DNA of 64,000 nt from positions 248,001 through 312,000 of the forward strand of contig NZ_QUQO01000002.1 in assembly GCF_003399445.1 (NCBI RefSeq). Reading direction: 5' to 3'. The stretch's first letter is position 1. Each line of letters opens with the position of its first letter. Made by a program: the position numbers and the translations under genes. This stretch comes from Parvularcula marina (GTDB lineage Bacteria; Pseudomonadota; Alphaproteobacteria; Caulobacterales; Parvularculaceae). Under the pieces are notes generated by a model. That model made no database searches and had not been told where the DNA came from. It saw only the letters and a list, made by a program, of their open reading frames with translations. This document shows positions 26,596 through 36,119 of this stretch, piece after piece.

Positions 26596-26771
26596 CATCA
26601 CTCTCCCGTCTTTCGCCGCGCCGGTCGCGCTCCGCGAAAGCTGTCTTTTTGCGTTATTTCGCGTGCTCTTGGAACGGTCTGACGCACAAGCCAACCCCTC
26701 TCAAGCGGGCGGTCGCGGCATGCAGATTTCTGGCGCAGGGAAGGGCGCGACTGGCAGAATCGGCTCGAAAC

Positions 26772-27929
26772 CTATTCGGCCTTGCCTGCGCCGCCCATGC
26801 CCTCGACCCAGAGCGTCCGGGTCGGATAGGCGAAGTCCGCATTCAGTTCCTCAAACAGCCTGTGGATGCCCAGCAGGATCTCCTGCTTTTCGTCCATGAA
26901 GATGTTATACTCAGGGGACTGAACGTAGAAGACCAGCTCGAAGACAATCGCGCTGTCGCCGTAGGTGGCCATATGCGCGCGATCAAAGCGGCAGAGGTCG
27001 CGCGGATCGATCAGATCGCGCAGACGGCCGGGCAGGGCCTCCAGCGTCTCGCGGGAGGTCTGATAGGTCACTCCGAGCGAGAGGACGACGCGGCGCTCAG
27101 CCATGCGTTTGAAGTTCTGGATCTCATTTGAGAGGAGCGAGTCATTCGAGACGACGAGCTGTTCACCGGAGAGCGCGCGCACCCGCGTTGTCTTGAGGCC
27201 GATCCGCTCCACATTCCCCATCAGGCCGTTCCAAACGATGAAGTCACCCTTCACAAAGGGTTTGTCGAGAATGATCGAAAGGCTGGCGAAAAGATCCTTG
27301 AAGAGGTTTTGGGCTGCAAGGGCGATGGCGATACCGCCGACCCCGAGACCTGCGATCAGCGCGCCTACATCCTGACCGAGATTCTGCAGGATGGTGATCA
27401 GCGCAATGGCGAAAATCGCGAAATTCGCGAAAAGGCCAATCAGGGACTGGGCATTGCGCAACGTGCCTGTGTCTGAGCTGTGCTTCTCCATCATCCCTTC
27501 GAGCAGGGCTTTAACGACGACACGTCCCCAGAACGCCCCTTGCAGAACGAAGAGGACCATAAAGCTCGACATCAGGATGGTGTGCCAGCGCTCGCTCAAC
27601 TCGATGCCGACAAAGGGAATGGTGACCACGAAAGACAGCACAAGGAGGAAAAGGCTGTTCGTTGCGGAGATCAGATGCCCGACAATGTTGCGGAAGGAAT
27701 TTGCCGGCCGGCTATCGTTCTTGAAAAGCCCGGCGACGATCGCGCGCAGGAAGCGCAAGCCGACGAAAAGCAGGACGGCAGCCGTCGTCCAAATGGCCCA
27801 GATCGTGCCATCGGCCATCAGCCATTCAAAAAATTCTGTAACGGACGTCATCATCTGATCGAGCATGTCGAGTCCCATATCGCTGAAACTGCGCTGCGGC
27901 CTATCGCGCACTGCGAATTCAAACAACAT
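26772..27929 (-). CDS. MscS family mechanosensitive channel
   Basis: 385 residues with AGGA upstream of the ATG. About four N-terminal membrane helices precede the conserved MscS pore/beta region: VGALIAGLGVGGIAIALAAQNLFKDLFASLSIILDKPFVKGDFIV, then GNVERIGLKTTRVRALSGEQLVVSNDSLLSNEIQNF. A C-terminal alpha/beta domain follows. It is longer than E. coli MscS (286) because of the extra N-terminal helices, as in many alphaproteobacterial paralogues. It would open on membrane tension to release solutes after osmotic downshift. It is divergent from the aminotransferase gene and upstream of gcdH on the same strand, with a gap of 176 bp. Confidence 0.9.
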   Translation of the reverse strand: MLFEFAVRDRPQRSFSDMGLDMLDQMMTSVTEFFEWLMADGTIWAIWTTAAVLLFVGLRFLRAIVAGLFKNDSRPANSFRNIVGHLISATNSLFLLVLSFVVTIPFVGIELSERWHTILMSSFMVLFVLQGAFWGRVVVKALLEGMMEKHSSDTGTLRNAQSLIGLFANFAIFAIALITILQNLGQDVGALIAGLGVGGIAIALAAQNLFKDLFASLSIILDKPFVKGDFIVWNGLMGNVERIGLKTTRVRALSGEQLVVSNDSLLSNEIQNFKRMAERRVVLSLGVTYQTSRETLEALPGRLRDLIDPRDLCRFDRAHMATYGDSAIVFELVFYVQSPEYNIFMDEKQEILLGIHRLFEELNADFAYPTRTLWVEGMGGAGKAE

Positions 27930-28012
27930 GATTGCGTCCTGCCCCCTTGCCCGGTCTACAGTGAGGCATAATGCATGCGGGGCAGGTCAGGTTCCCGGCA
28001 AATGAGGCTCAG

Positions 28013-29212
28013 ATGACATCGCTCATACTTTCTCCCCGGCTCGAGGCGATGGCGCCTTCCGCGACCATGGCGGTCACGCAGAAGGCGCGGGACCTGAAAG
28101 CGCAAGGCCGCGACGTGATCGCACTCTCGGTCGGTGAGCCTGATTTCGACACGCCCGCCCATATTCGCGAAGCGGCGAAACGAGCCATTGATGAAGGCGA
28201 GACCCGCTATACGGCTGTCGATGGCACCACAGCGCTAAAAGCTGCAATCGCGCGAAAGTTCAGCCGGGATCACGGGCTCGACTATGCAGATGATGCCATC
28301 ATGGCAACCAGCGGGGGTAAGTTTCTGATCTTCGCGGCGATGCTGGCGACCCTACGGGAGGGGGATGAGGTCATCATCCCGGCGCCTTACTGGGTCAGCT
28401 ATCCGGATATTGTCCGGCTCGCGGGCGGGGTGCCGGTGATTGTCGAGACAAAGGCGAGCGAAGGGTTCGTGCCTTCGGCCGAGGCGCTGGAAGCTGTGAT
28501 CACGGAGAAGACCCGCTGGCTCTTTCTCAACTCACCGAACAATCCGACCGGGGCGGTCATCCCGAAGGCGCGGCTGGCCGAGATCGGCGAGATGCTGCTG
28601 CGTCACCCGCATGTCTGGGTGCTGACGGATGATATCTATGAGCATTTATCCTATGGCGAGGCGGTGACGACGCTGCCGGCTGTCGTGCCCGCGCTCAAGG
28701 AGCGCACGCTGATCGTCAATGGTGCCTCAAAAGCCTATGCCATGACAGGCTGGCGGCTGGGTTTCGGCGCGGGGCCCGTGCCGCTGATGGCAGCAATGCG
28801 TAAGCTGGCCGGGCAGGCGACGTCCAACCCATCCTCGGTGACGCAAGCTGCAGGCGTGGCCGCACTCAATGGCGATCACGGATTTCTCGATGAGTGGCGG
28901 TCAGTATTTCAGGCGCGCCGCGATTTAGTCTTCTCAAAGCTCAACGATATGGGGCTCGACTGCCCGACGCCCGGCGGCGCGTTCTATGTCTTTCCGAGCT
29001 GCAAATCCGTGCTCGGCAGACAAGGCCCCGGCGGCGAGATCGGCACTGATGGAGATTTCTGCCTGCAGCTTCTCGAAGAGACAGGCGTTGCCGCCGTGCC
29101 GGGCACGGCCTTCGGTGCGCCGGGGCATTTCCGCGTCTCTTATGCGACGGATACCGCGGCGCTCGAGACATCGATGGACCGTCTGGCACAGTTTGTCACA
29201 GGGCTTGGATAA
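28013..29212 (+). CDS. aspartate aminotransferase-type PLP enzyme
   Basis: 399 residues from the ATG at 28013 after GAGG. Fold type I aminotransferase, class Ib: LSVGEPDFDTPAHI, TRYTAVDGTTALK, FLNSPNNPTGAV, DDIYEHLSY, and the PLP lysine in NGASKAYAMTGWRLGF, followed by FRVSYATD near the C-terminus with the substrate-binding Arg. Known relatives act on aspartate, and some also on prephenate or aromatic substrates. The family is AspC/AatA-like and cytosolic. A single gene, divergent from mscS. Confidence 0.9.
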   Translation: MTSLILSPRLEAMAPSATMAVTQKARDLKAQGRDVIALSVGEPDFDTPAHIREAAKRAIDEGETRYTAVDGTTALKAAIARKFSRDHGLDYADDAIMATSGGKFLIFAAMLATLREGDEVIIPAPYWVSYPDIVRLAGGVPVIVETKASEGFVPSAEALEAVITEKTRWLFLNSPNNPTGAVIPKARLAEIGEMLLRHPHVWVLTDDIYEHLSYGEAVTTLPAVVPALKERTLIVNGASKAYAMTGWRLGFGAGPVPLMAAMRKLAGQATSNPSSVTQAAGVAALNGDHGFLDEWRSVFQARRDLVFSKLNDMGLDCPTPGGAFYVFPSCKSVLGRQGPGGEIGTDGDFCLQLLEETGVAAVPGTAFGAPGHFRVSYATDTAALETSMDRLAQFVTGLG

Positions 29213-29322
29213 GCGGCGCGGACTATCGATTTTTCCGATGGGCCCTACTGCCGAAGTCAATTTGAATGCTTCGGTGAGACGCCTATATCCGATTCATCGA
29301 ATACATGGAGAGGAGCACTACA

Positions 29323-29766
29323 ATGTCTTCTGATATCGCAAAATCTCTCACCCGCGTTCTGGGCAACAGCTATGTTCTTTACGTCAAAACCCACAGCTAT
29401 CACTGGAATGTGACGGGTCCGAACTTTCACGCCCTGCACAATCTGTTCGAGGAACAGTACCGCCAGATCTGGGCGAGCCTCGATGACATCGCCGAGCGCA
29501 TCCGCGCTCTTGATGAATATGCGCCGGTCTCGGCCCGCGTGATGGCGGAAGCCGCCAATATCGAGGAATCCGACAATGGCGTGCCGTCCTCGCAGGTCAT
29601 GCTGAAGAACCTCGTCGCCGACCAGACACTCTGGATCAAAGATGCCGAGGAAGCCCTCGAAGCGGCTTCCGAAGAGGGCGACACCGGCACAGAAGATCTG
29701 CTGGCGCCGCTGATTTCCGCGCATGAGAAAATGCGCTGGATGCTGAAAAGCTCGCTGGCGGATTGA
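29323..29766 (+). CDS. dps: Dps family DNA-binding ferritin-like protein
   Basis: 147 residues from the ATG at 29323, with GGAGAGGAG upstream; the earlier frame start at 29305 overlaps that site. Ferroxidase-centre ligands are in YHWNVTGPNFHALHNLFEEQY and in the SLDDIAERIRAL segment, as in Dps dodecamers. The product oxidises Fe(II) with H2O2 and stores iron, protecting DNA. It lacks a long basic N-terminal tail, so strong DNA binding is uncertain. A hairpin with a T-tract follows and overlaps the start of the next gene. Confidence 0.92.
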   Translation: MSSDIAKSLTRVLGNSYVLYVKTHSYHWNVTGPNFHALHNLFEEQYRQIWASLDDIAERIRALDEYAPVSARVMAEAANIEESDNGVPSSQVMLKNLVADQTLWIKDAEEALEAASEEGDTGTEDLLAPLISAHEKMRWMLKSSLAD

Positions 29767-29809
29767 GCCGGCAAAAGCGGGAAGGCTTGACTTCCCCGTG
29801 AAAAATGAG

Positions 29810-29845
29810 ACGGGCGAAGAGATGACTTCTCTCCGCCCGTTTTTT
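29810..29845 (+). terminator. intrinsic terminator of dps, inside the start of the next gene
   Basis: ACGGGCG (29810-29816) pairs with CGCCCGT (29834-29840), then one A-C mismatch, then AGAGA with TCTCT around a 5-base loop, followed by six T residues. The ATG of the DMT transporter begins at 29822, inside the left arm. The T-tract encodes the Phe-Phe of its residues 7-8. Confidence 0.8.
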
Positions 29846-30751
29846 CTATGTGCGCTTGGCGTTTTCTTCGGCTCAGTCCTTGATGCAACCGTCAAGGCGA
29901 TCGCGGCCGATACGCCCGTCCTCACGCTGACAGCATGGCGGTTCCTGTTTGGCGCCGTCATCGTGCTCAGCATATATCTGGCTCGGGGCGGCGGTATGCC
30001 GACGGCAGCCGCGATCCGGTTTCACACAATGCGGGGGGCGGTCTATTCAATCACCGTCCTGAGCTTTTTCTCGGCCCTGGCGATCCTGCCACTCGCGATG
30101 GCAACCGTGATCGGTTTTACCGCCGCGCTGATGGTCGCGCCGGTCGCGCGGCTGATCCTGAAAGAACGGATGAACAGGACAGCAGTACTGGCCGCGCTGA
30201 TCGGTTTTGCAGGCGTCGCGCTGACCGCGACGGGCTTTGGCGGTACGGAGATTGAGCCTCAGGCGCGGTGGCTCGGGGTTGTCTTCGCGCTCGTGGCCGC
30301 TGTGACTTACGCGATGACGCTCGTCCTGATCCGGTTACGGGCGCAGACCGAGGATTCGGTGACCATCGTCATGTTCTCGAATGTCGTTGCGGCAGTGTTC
30401 ACATGGATTGTGCTGATCGGTGCGGCGCTGGTCATGAGGGACGGCCCGCCGGTCTGGCCGGGAGCGGCAGGTCTGCCGGCCCTCGGATTGCTCGCGGTGA
30501 TCGGTGTTTCTGTCTGGCTACTGATGACCTTTGCCTATTCGAGCGCGGAAGCCGGAAGGCTCGCGCCATTCGAATATACAGCGCTCGTCTGGAGCGCGTT
30601 GTTCGGCGCATTCTTTTTCGGGGAGGTGCCGGGATTGCGGCTCTATGCAGGGGCGGCGATCATCATCGGGGCCTGCCTGCTGGTCGCGTTCGAAACGCAT
30701 TTCACCGCTCGCAGGGAAGCAAGACTCCCCGCGAGCGATATCCTTGAATAG
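29822..30751 (+). CDS. EamA/DMT family transporter
   Basis: 309 residues from the ATG at 29822. The alternative in-frame GTG at 29798 adds eight residues. About ten membrane helices form two EamA repeats. The first begins with FFLCALGVFFGSVLDATVKAIA and includes TAWRFLFGAVIVLSI. The second has VVFALVAAVTYAMTLVLIRL and ends in YTALVWSALFGAFFFGEVPG plus IIIGACLLVAFE. This is a drug/metabolite or amino-acid exporter type, and the substrate cannot be predicted. Its start lies within the dps terminator hairpin, so it is expressed either by read-through or from an internal promoter. It converges on the NtrC-type gene, nine bases away. Confidence 0.8.
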   Translation: MTSLRPFFLCALGVFFGSVLDATVKAIAADTPVLTLTAWRFLFGAVIVLSIYLARGGGMPTAAAIRFHTMRGAVYSITVLSFFSALAILPLAMATVIGFTAALMVAPVARLILKERMNRTAVLAALIGFAGVALTATGFGGTEIEPQARWLGVVFALVAAVTYAMTLVLIRLRAQTEDSVTIVMFSNVVAAVFTWIVLIGAALVMRDGPPVWPGAAGLPALGLLAVIGVSVWLLMTFAYSSAEAGRLAPFEYTALVWSALFGAFFFGEVPGLRLYAGAAIIIGACLLVAFETHFTARREARLPASDILE

Positions 30752-30760
30752 AGGCGCTGT

Positions 30761-32263
30761 TTAAGACGCGCGTTTGACCTCGATGCCCTGCTCCTGAACC
30801 TTGCGGTAGAGGGTCGAGCGGCCAATGCCGAGACGGCGGGCGACTTCCGACATCTGGCCATCATATTTCTCGATCGCCATAGCGATGAGGTCGCGTTCAA
30901 TTTCAGCCAAATTCCGCAGATGACCTTCCTGATCAAGCAGGTGGACGGCTTCGCTCGGCTGATAGCCGACCGGTTCGTCTTCCTGCATCGTATCGTGCAC
31001 AGGCGGCGTCTCGAAAGTTTCTTCCATCTCGAAGGCGTCGTCTTCATGCGGCGGCGGAACGTCAGTGACACCTGCCGCTTCGAACTGGGCCGAGAGCATC
31101 GGGAAATCATTCGGCGTCAGCCATACCCCGTCAGAAAGAACAACGGCCCGGAAGACCGTGTTCTCAAGCTGGCGGACATTGCCCGGCCAGTCATAAGCGG
31201 TCAGCACTTCCATTACCTGATGCTGCATGCCGCGGACCTTGCGGCCTTCGGAAGCATTATAGTGCTCAATGAAATGCTTGATCAGCGCAGGGACGTCTTC
31301 GCGGCGCGCGCGCAGGGGCGGCGTTTCAATCGGGAAGACGTTGAGGCGGTAGAAGAGGTCTTCACGGAACCGGCCCGCCCGAACTTCCTCTTCAAGGTTC
31401 CGGTTGGTCGCAGAGATCACGCGGACATCGACCTTGACGGGTTTCTTGGCGCCGACCGGATCAACTTCTCCTTCCTGCAGGACGCGGAGGAGTTTGACTT
31501 GGGCTTCAAGTGGCAGCTCACCGACCTCATCGAGGAAGATCGTGCCGCCATTGGCTTCCTGGAACTTGCCGGCATGTTTGCCGACAGCGCCCGTAAAGGC
31601 GCCTTTCTCATGGCCAAAGAGGACGCTCTCAACGAGATTTTCGGGCAGGGCACCGCAGTTGACTGTGACGAACGATTGGCCGGCGCGGTCAGATTCGCCC
31701 TGAATTGCGCGGGCGATCATTTCCTTGCCCGTCCCACTTTCGCCAGTGATCAGGATCGGGATGTTCGACGTCGCAGCCCGCTCGCCCATCTTGGCAACGG
31801 CTTTGAGGGCAGGGCTGTCACCGATGAGGTCGGAGAAGTTCATCGTGCCGTCATTCTTCATCCGCAGGCGGCGGACTTCACCGCGCAGCGTTTTGACTTC
31901 CAGCACCTGTTTAAGGGAGACGATAACCCGTTCGGGGCTGGCCGGTTTGACGAAGAAGTCATTGGCGCCCGCCTGCATCGCCTCGACCACCGTGTCGATT
32001 GAGCCCTTGCCCGTCAGGACGATGACGGGAAGATCCTCGCGGAAACGGCGAAGCTCTTCAAGGGTTTCAAGGCCCGACATGTTCGGCATCATCAAATCAA
32101 GGAGCATGACCCCGACAGATGCGCCTTCTGAGCTGCGCAGCAGGTCGATCGCATGCTGGCCGTCTGGCGCAGTGGCGACGAAATAGCCCGCACGCTCACA
32201 CACACCCTGCATCAGGCGGCGGTGGACGGGGTCGTCATCAACGATCAGGACGGTTTGCGGCAT
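30761..32263 (-). CDS. NtrC-family sigma-54-dependent response regulator
   Basis: 500 residues from the ATG at 32263, with AAGGGA upstream; the open frame extends further but without family match. The receiver domain (1-115) has LIVDDDP, phosphoacceptor Asp56 in LLDLMMPNMSG, and the T-x-x and K of VLTGKGS and FVKPAS. The sigma-54 AAA+ domain has Walker A GESGTGKE (about 174-181), the sigma-54 contact loop GAFTGA (221-226) and FLDEVGELP. A C-terminal Fis-type helix-turn-helix (EVARRLGIGRSTLYRKVQEQGIEV) completes it. An acidic, Glu/Pro-rich linker lies before the helix-turn-helix. No histidine kinase gene is adjacent, so the partner and target promoters are unknown. Confidence 0.9.
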   Translation of the reverse strand: MPQTVLIVDDDPVHRRLMQGVCERAGYFVATAPDGQHAIDLLRSSEGASVGVMLLDLMMPNMSGLETLEELRRFREDLPVIVLTGKGSIDTVVEAMQAGANDFFVKPASPERVIVSLKQVLEVKTLRGEVRRLRMKNDGTMNFSDLIGDSPALKAVAKMGERAATSNIPILITGESGTGKEMIARAIQGESDRAGQSFVTVNCGALPENLVESVLFGHEKGAFTGAVGKHAGKFQEANGGTIFLDEVGELPLEAQVKLLRVLQEGEVDPVGAKKPVKVDVRVISATNRNLEEEVRAGRFREDLFYRLNVFPIETPPLRARREDVPALIKHFIEHYNASEGRKVRGMQHQVMEVLTAYDWPGNVRQLENTVFRAVVLSDGVWLTPNDFPMLSAQFEAAGVTDVPPPHEDDAFEMEETFETPPVHDTMQEDEPVGYQPSEAVHLLDQEGHLRNLAEIERDLIAMAIEKYDGQMSEVARRLGIGRSTLYRKVQEQGIEVKRAS

Positions 32264-32443
32264 CGGAATTTCCCTTGGCAGAATAAGCAACTGAGGCCCT
32301 ATGCCTAACGCCTTGCGGTAAATATGCGGTGAAACCGTCCCGAAATGATGCGCCTTTAAGTTAGGGGAGTTGAAATTGTTGAACTTGTCGCCGAGCAGAT
32401 TATGACTATGCGCAAATTCGATTGAGCTGAGGAGCAGCCCCCA

Positions 32444-32671
32444 ATGTCCACGCCTGAGAGCACCGCCTCCCATTATCCCTCTGACAATCACCGCAAGATG
32501 TATAAGGGCATGATGTCCTTTGGCTTTGGTGTCGGCCTGCCGGTCGGCGGGGCGATTGCCATGTTTGTGGCCCTGCTTCTACTGGATGCCGGCATTTTCG
32601 TGTCGTTATTTCTGTCCTTCCTGACATGGCTTGGTCTTTACGGGATCTCCAAGTCCTTCTTCATGCACTAG
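32444..32671 (+). CDS. small membrane protein upstream of pntAA
   Basis: 75 residues with one long or two short hydrophobic helices (FGFGVGLPVGGAIAMFVALLLLDAGIFVSLFLSFLTWLGLYGI). The N-terminus is hydrophilic with HYPSDNHRKMY. Small proteins at this position, just before the transhydrogenase genes in alphaproteobacteria, are often labelled aa3-type cytochrome oxidase subunit IV, but I see no clear signature of that family, so the link is only positional. It lies 99 bases before pntAA and may be cotranscribed. Confidence 0.55.
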   Translation: MSTPESTASHYPSDNHRKMYKGMMSFGFGVGLPVGGAIAMFVALLLLDAGIFVSLFLSFLTWLGLYGISKSFFMH

Positions 32672-32770
32672 CATCCCGTATACGCGATTTTCTGCTGTTT
32701 CCCCCTCGCCGCACGCGAGCGACTCCGGTAAGCCCCCTCGGCATTTGCCTGTTTCTGCCGGAGGAAGCCC

Positions 32771-33967
32771 ATGAAAATTGCCGTTCTCAAGGCCAAAAAG
32801 GATCCGCGGGTCGGGGCCACGCCTGAAACGGTGAAGAAGCTCGCGGCCCTCGGCGCGGAGGTCTCAATCGAGACCGGCGCCGGTGAGGCTGCCGGTTTCT
32901 CCGATGCCGCCTATCAGGAGATGGGGGCCTCGACCGGTGAAGCCGAGAGCGTTCTTTCCGGGGCGGATATCGTCGTCGTTTCTTCCCCGCCGGGTAAATC
33001 CAAACTCGCCAGCATGGGCCGCGGCGCCAAACTGATCGGTCTTCTCGATCCGTGGGAAGAGCAGGAGCGGCTGGCGGACTATGCCGGGGCCGGTGTCGAT
33101 GCCTTTGCCATGGAGCTGTTGCCGCGGATCACGCGGGCGCAGTCGATGGATGTGCTCTCCAGCCAGGCAAACCTTGCCGGCTACAAGGCAGTGGTCGATG
33201 CGGCACATGAATATGGCCGCGCCTTTCCGATGATGATGACGGCCGCAGGTACGGTCGCGCCGGCGAAAGTATTCGTCATGGGGGCAGGCGTTGCGGGCCT
33301 TCAGGCGATTGCGACCGCCAAACGCCTTGGCGCTGTGGTCTCCGCTACCGATGTCCGCGCAGCGGCCGGTGAGCAGGTAGAGAGCCTCGGCGGCACTTTC
33401 ATCTTCGTGAAAGAAGCGATGGAAGAGGGCGAGGGCAAAGGCGGCTACGCCAAGGAGCTGACGCCCGAGCAGCAGCAGGCCCAGAAAGATCTCGTCGCTG
33501 AGCATCTGAAGAAAATGGACATCGTCATCACGACGGCGCTGATCCCCGGCCGCCCGGCACCGAAACTGCTGACGACAGAGATGGTGACGTCGATGCGCCC
33601 CGGCGGCGTGGTCGTCGACTTGGCCGCCCCTCGCGGCGGCAATGTTGAGGGCGGTGACGGCGAAGAAGCCTTCACGCTCGGGGCGACGAAAGTCCTTGCG
33701 CCGAAGAATATCCTTGCTGGCCTGCCCGGCGAAGCCAGCAATCTTTATGCCCGGAACCTCCTCAATTTCATCACCCTGATCACCGACAAAGAAGAAAAAC
33801 AGGTCGCGGTCGATTGGGAGGATGAGATCGTCCGCGGGATCGCACTGACCCGCGACGGGCAGATCGTGCACGAACAGTTTGGCGGCAGTCCACCGATTCA
33901 AAGTCTTCCCGTTGAGGAAGTCGCTGAGGATTCCGAGCCAGAAATCATCGATGAAGGGGATGCCTGA
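32771..33967 (+). CDS. pntAA: NAD(P) transhydrogenase alpha subunit, soluble part
   Basis: 398 residues. Domain I of proton-translocating transhydrogenase, related to alanine dehydrogenase: [16 protein letters not shown] at the N-terminus, [29 protein letters not shown], the NAD-binding [29 protein letters not shown], and [30 protein letters not shown]. It binds NAD(H) in the cytosol. The alpha subunit is split into two polypeptides here (this and PntAB), the usual alphaproteobacterial layout. The acidic C-terminal tail ends two bases before pntAB. Confidence 0.95.
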   Translation: MKIAVLKAKKDPRVGATPETVKKLAALGAEVSIETGAGEAAGFSDAAYQEMGASTGEAESVLSGADIVVVSSPPGKSKLASMGRGAKLIGLLDPWEEQERLADYAGAGVDAFAMELLPRITRAQSMDVLSSQANLAGYKAVVDAAHEYGRAFPMMMTAAGTVAPAKVFVMGAGVAGLQAIATAKRLGAVVSATDVRAAAGEQVESLGGTFIFVKEAMEEGEGKGGYAKELTPEQQQAQKDLVAEHLKKMDIVITTALIPGRPAPKLLTTEMVTSMRPGGVVVDLAAPRGGNVEGGDGEEAFTLGATKVLAPKNILAGLPGEASNLYARNLLNFITLITDKEEKQVAVDWEDEIVRGIALTRDGQIVHEQFGGSPPIQSLPVEEVAEDSEPEIIDEGDA

Positions 33968-33969
33968 TC

Positions 33970-34464
33970 ATGGCCTTTCAGGAAGAAGAACAAGTCGCTG
34001 AACACCTCACCGGCAAGGAAGCTGCCGAACAGGCGAAGATTGCCGCGGAGGAACTCCGTCAGGCATCTGAAACCCTGAACGATGCTGCGATGCAGGCCGA
34101 AGAGGCGAGCCGTCAGGTTCATGACCTCGTCTCGCCGCTCGAAGCACTCGCCTCGCAGGCGCATGTCTCCGAATGGGTGTTCCTTGGGGCGATCTTCGTC
34201 CTTGCGGTTTTCGTCGGCTATTATGTCGTCTGGTCGGTAACCCCGGCGCTTCACACGCCGCTGATGTCGGTTACCAATGCGATTTCCTCCGTGGTCATCG
34301 TTGGCGCGCTGATCGCGGTCGGCGCGGATATCACCCAGAGCCCGACCGGCACGTTGAGCCGCTTTCTGGGCATTGTCGGGGTGGCGCTGGCCAGCGTGAA
34401 CATATTTGGTGGCTTCCTCGTGACCCAGCGAATGCTGGCCATGTATAAAAAGAAGGGGAGCTAA
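33970..34464 (+). CDS. pntAB: NAD(P) transhydrogenase alpha subunit, membrane part
   Basis: 164 residues with a long hydrophilic N-terminal region (about 1-65, helical and rich in Ala/Glu) not seen in minimal PntAB. The membrane domain follows: [44 protein letters not shown], then [16 protein letters not shown]. The second segment carries the His and the NAIS sequence of the proton path. The start sits two bases after pntAA, indicating coupled translation. Confidence 0.93.
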   Translation: MAFQEEEQVAEHLTGKEAAEQAKIAAEELRQASETLNDAAMQAEEASRQVHDLVSPLEALASQAHVSEWVFLGAIFVLAVFVGYYVVWSVTPALHTPLMSVTNAISSVVIVGALIAVGADITQSPTGTLSRFLGIVGVALASVNIFGGFLVTQRMLAMYKKKGS

Positions 34465-34470
34465 GCCCCT

Positions 34471-35883
34471 ATGAATAACGATCTCACCGCCATTCTCTAT
34501 ATCGTCGCCGGTATCTTCTTCATCCTGGCGCTCCGTGGGCTGAGCAGCCCGGTCACAGCCCGGGGCGGTAATCGTTTCGGCATGATCGGCATGGGCATTG
34601 CGATCTTTGCGACCCTGTTCTCGAGCCGTTTCCTTGGCGATGCCGGCCTTGGCGGCTGGTTCTGGGTGATTGTCGCAGTCGTGGCAGGTGCCATCCCCGG
34701 GGCGATTATCGCCCGGCGAGTCGCGATGACCTCGATGCCGCAGCTTGTGGCTTTTTTCCATGCGCTGGTTGGCCTTGCCGCCGTGCTGATTGCGTGGTCG
34801 GCCTTCCTTGCGCCGCGCGCCTACGGCATTGGTGAGCCCGGCGCGATTGAGGGCAGGGCCATTGTCGAGATGGCGCTCGGTGTTTTCATCGGTGCCGTGA
34901 CCTTCTCAGGCTCGCTCATAGCCTTTGCCAAGCTCGATGGCCGCATGTCGGGCAAGCCGATCCTGTTGCCCGCCCGGCACCTCATTAATATCGGCCTTGC
35001 CGTTGCCTCACTGGTGCTGGTTATCATGCTGGTCTCAGGCGCGCAGAGCCCGATGCTGTTCCTCCTCCTGACCCTGATCGCGATTGCGCTCGGCTTCCTC
35101 CTGATCATTCCGATCGGCGGGGCGGACATGCCGGTGGTCGTCTCCATGCTGAACTCCTATTCGGGCTGGGCGGCTGCCGGGATTGGCTTCACGCTCGAGA
35201 ATATGGCGTTGATCATCACCGGGGCGCTGGTCGGCTCCTCTGGGGCGATCCTCAGCTACATCATGTGCAAGGCGATGAACCGCAGCTTCATCTCGGTGAT
35301 CCTTGGTGGCTTTGGCGGCGATGATGCCGCCGCCGCTGGCGGGGATGGCGAAGAGCGCCCGGTCAAACAGGGTAGTGCGGATGATGCGGCTTTCATCATG
35401 AAGAATGCCGGCAAAGTCATCATCGTGCCCGGCTACGGGATGGCAGTCGCGCAGGCCCAGCACGCGCTTCGCGAGATGGCCGACCTCCTCAAACATGAGG
35501 GCGTCGATGTGAAATATGCGATCCACCCAGTCGCGGGTCGGATGCCGGGGCACATGAACGTCCTCCTTGCCGAGGCGAATGTGCCCTATGATGAGGTGTT
35601 CGAGCTTGAGGACATCAACTCGGAATTCTCGACCGCCGATGTCGCCTTCGTGATCGGCGCCAATGACGTTACCAACCCGGCGGCGAAGACCGACAAGACC
35701 TCCGCGATTTACGGCATGCCGATCCTTGATGTCGAAAATGCCGGCACGGTCCTCTTCGTCAAGCGGGGGATGTCGTCAGGCTATGCAGGTGTACAGAACG
35801 AGCTCTTCTTCCGTGACAACACGATGATGCTGTTCGGCGATGCCAAGAAAATGTGCGAGGACATCGTCAAAGCGATGGATTGA
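34471..35883 (+). CDS. pntB: NAD(P) transhydrogenase beta subunit
   Basis: 470 residues. About eight or nine membrane helices (residues 1-270) include LPQLVAFFHALVGLAAVL-type and MPVVVSMLNSYSGWAAAGIGF segments. A cytosolic NADP-binding domain follows: KVIIVPGYGMAVAQAQHAL, YAIHPVAGRMPGHMNVLLAEANVPYDEV, VAFVIGANDVTNPAAKTD, YGMPILDVE and VKRGMSSGYAGVQNELFF. With PntAA/AB it uses the proton gradient to reduce NADP+ by NADH. It lies six bases after pntAB. Confidence 0.95.
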   Translation: MNNDLTAILYIVAGIFFILALRGLSSPVTARGGNRFGMIGMGIAIFATLFSSRFLGDAGLGGWFWVIVAVVAGAIPGAIIARRVAMTSMPQLVAFFHALVGLAAVLIAWSAFLAPRAYGIGEPGAIEGRAIVEMALGVFIGAVTFSGSLIAFAKLDGRMSGKPILLPARHLINIGLAVASLVLVIMLVSGAQSPMLFLLLTLIAIALGFLLIIPIGGADMPVVVSMLNSYSGWAAAGIGFTLENMALIITGALVGSSGAILSYIMCKAMNRSFISVILGGFGGDDAAAAGGDGEERPVKQGSADDAAFIMKNAGKVIIVPGYGMAVAQAQHALREMADLLKHEGVDVKYAIHPVAGRMPGHMNVLLAEANVPYDEVFELEDINSEFSTADVAFVIGANDVTNPAAKTDKTSAIYGMPILDVENAGTVLFVKRGMSSGYAGVQNELFFRDNTMMLFGDAKKMCEDIVKAMD

Positions 35884-35885
35884 CG

Positions 35886-36119
35886 TCAGTGATGGTGGTG
35901 ATGCGGCTCAGTGTTCAGGCTGCCGCATTTGCCGCATTTGACGACAACGCCATGGGCATCGTGATGGGCGACATTGACGAGGAGTTTCGTCTTGCACCGC
36001 CCGCAGCGATAGGTCTCGTCCCCGCCACCCTCGCGCGCCGGAGATCCCGCCGTATGCTGAAGGACATCCGTGCCTTCTACCTGTTTCTCGTCGAGCAGGA
36101 TCATGTCGAATTGCGGCAT
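35886..36119 (-). CDS. small zinc-ribbon protein with His-rich tail
   Basis: 77 residues from the ATG at 36119, chosen for GGAG seven bases upstream. Two CxxC pairs (YRCGRCKTKL and VKCGKCGSLN), about 20 residues apart, form a zinc-ribbon-type knuckle. Between them is VAHHDAHG, and the chain ends in TEPHHHHH. The N-terminal part is MILLDEKQVEG with no membrane helix. The family is not recognised. The His cluster suggests metal binding beyond the structural zinc. It converges on pntB with two bases between the stops. Confidence 0.65.
   Translation of the reverse strand: MPQFDMILLDEKQVEGTDVLQHTAGSPAREGGGDETYRCGRCKTKLLVNVAHHDAHGVVVKCGKCGSLNTEPHHHHH

Noticed and set aside
32264-32443. A sigma-54 promoter upstream of the NtrC-type regulator
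   Set aside because: No TGGC-N8-TTGC-type pair could be found in the divergent region.
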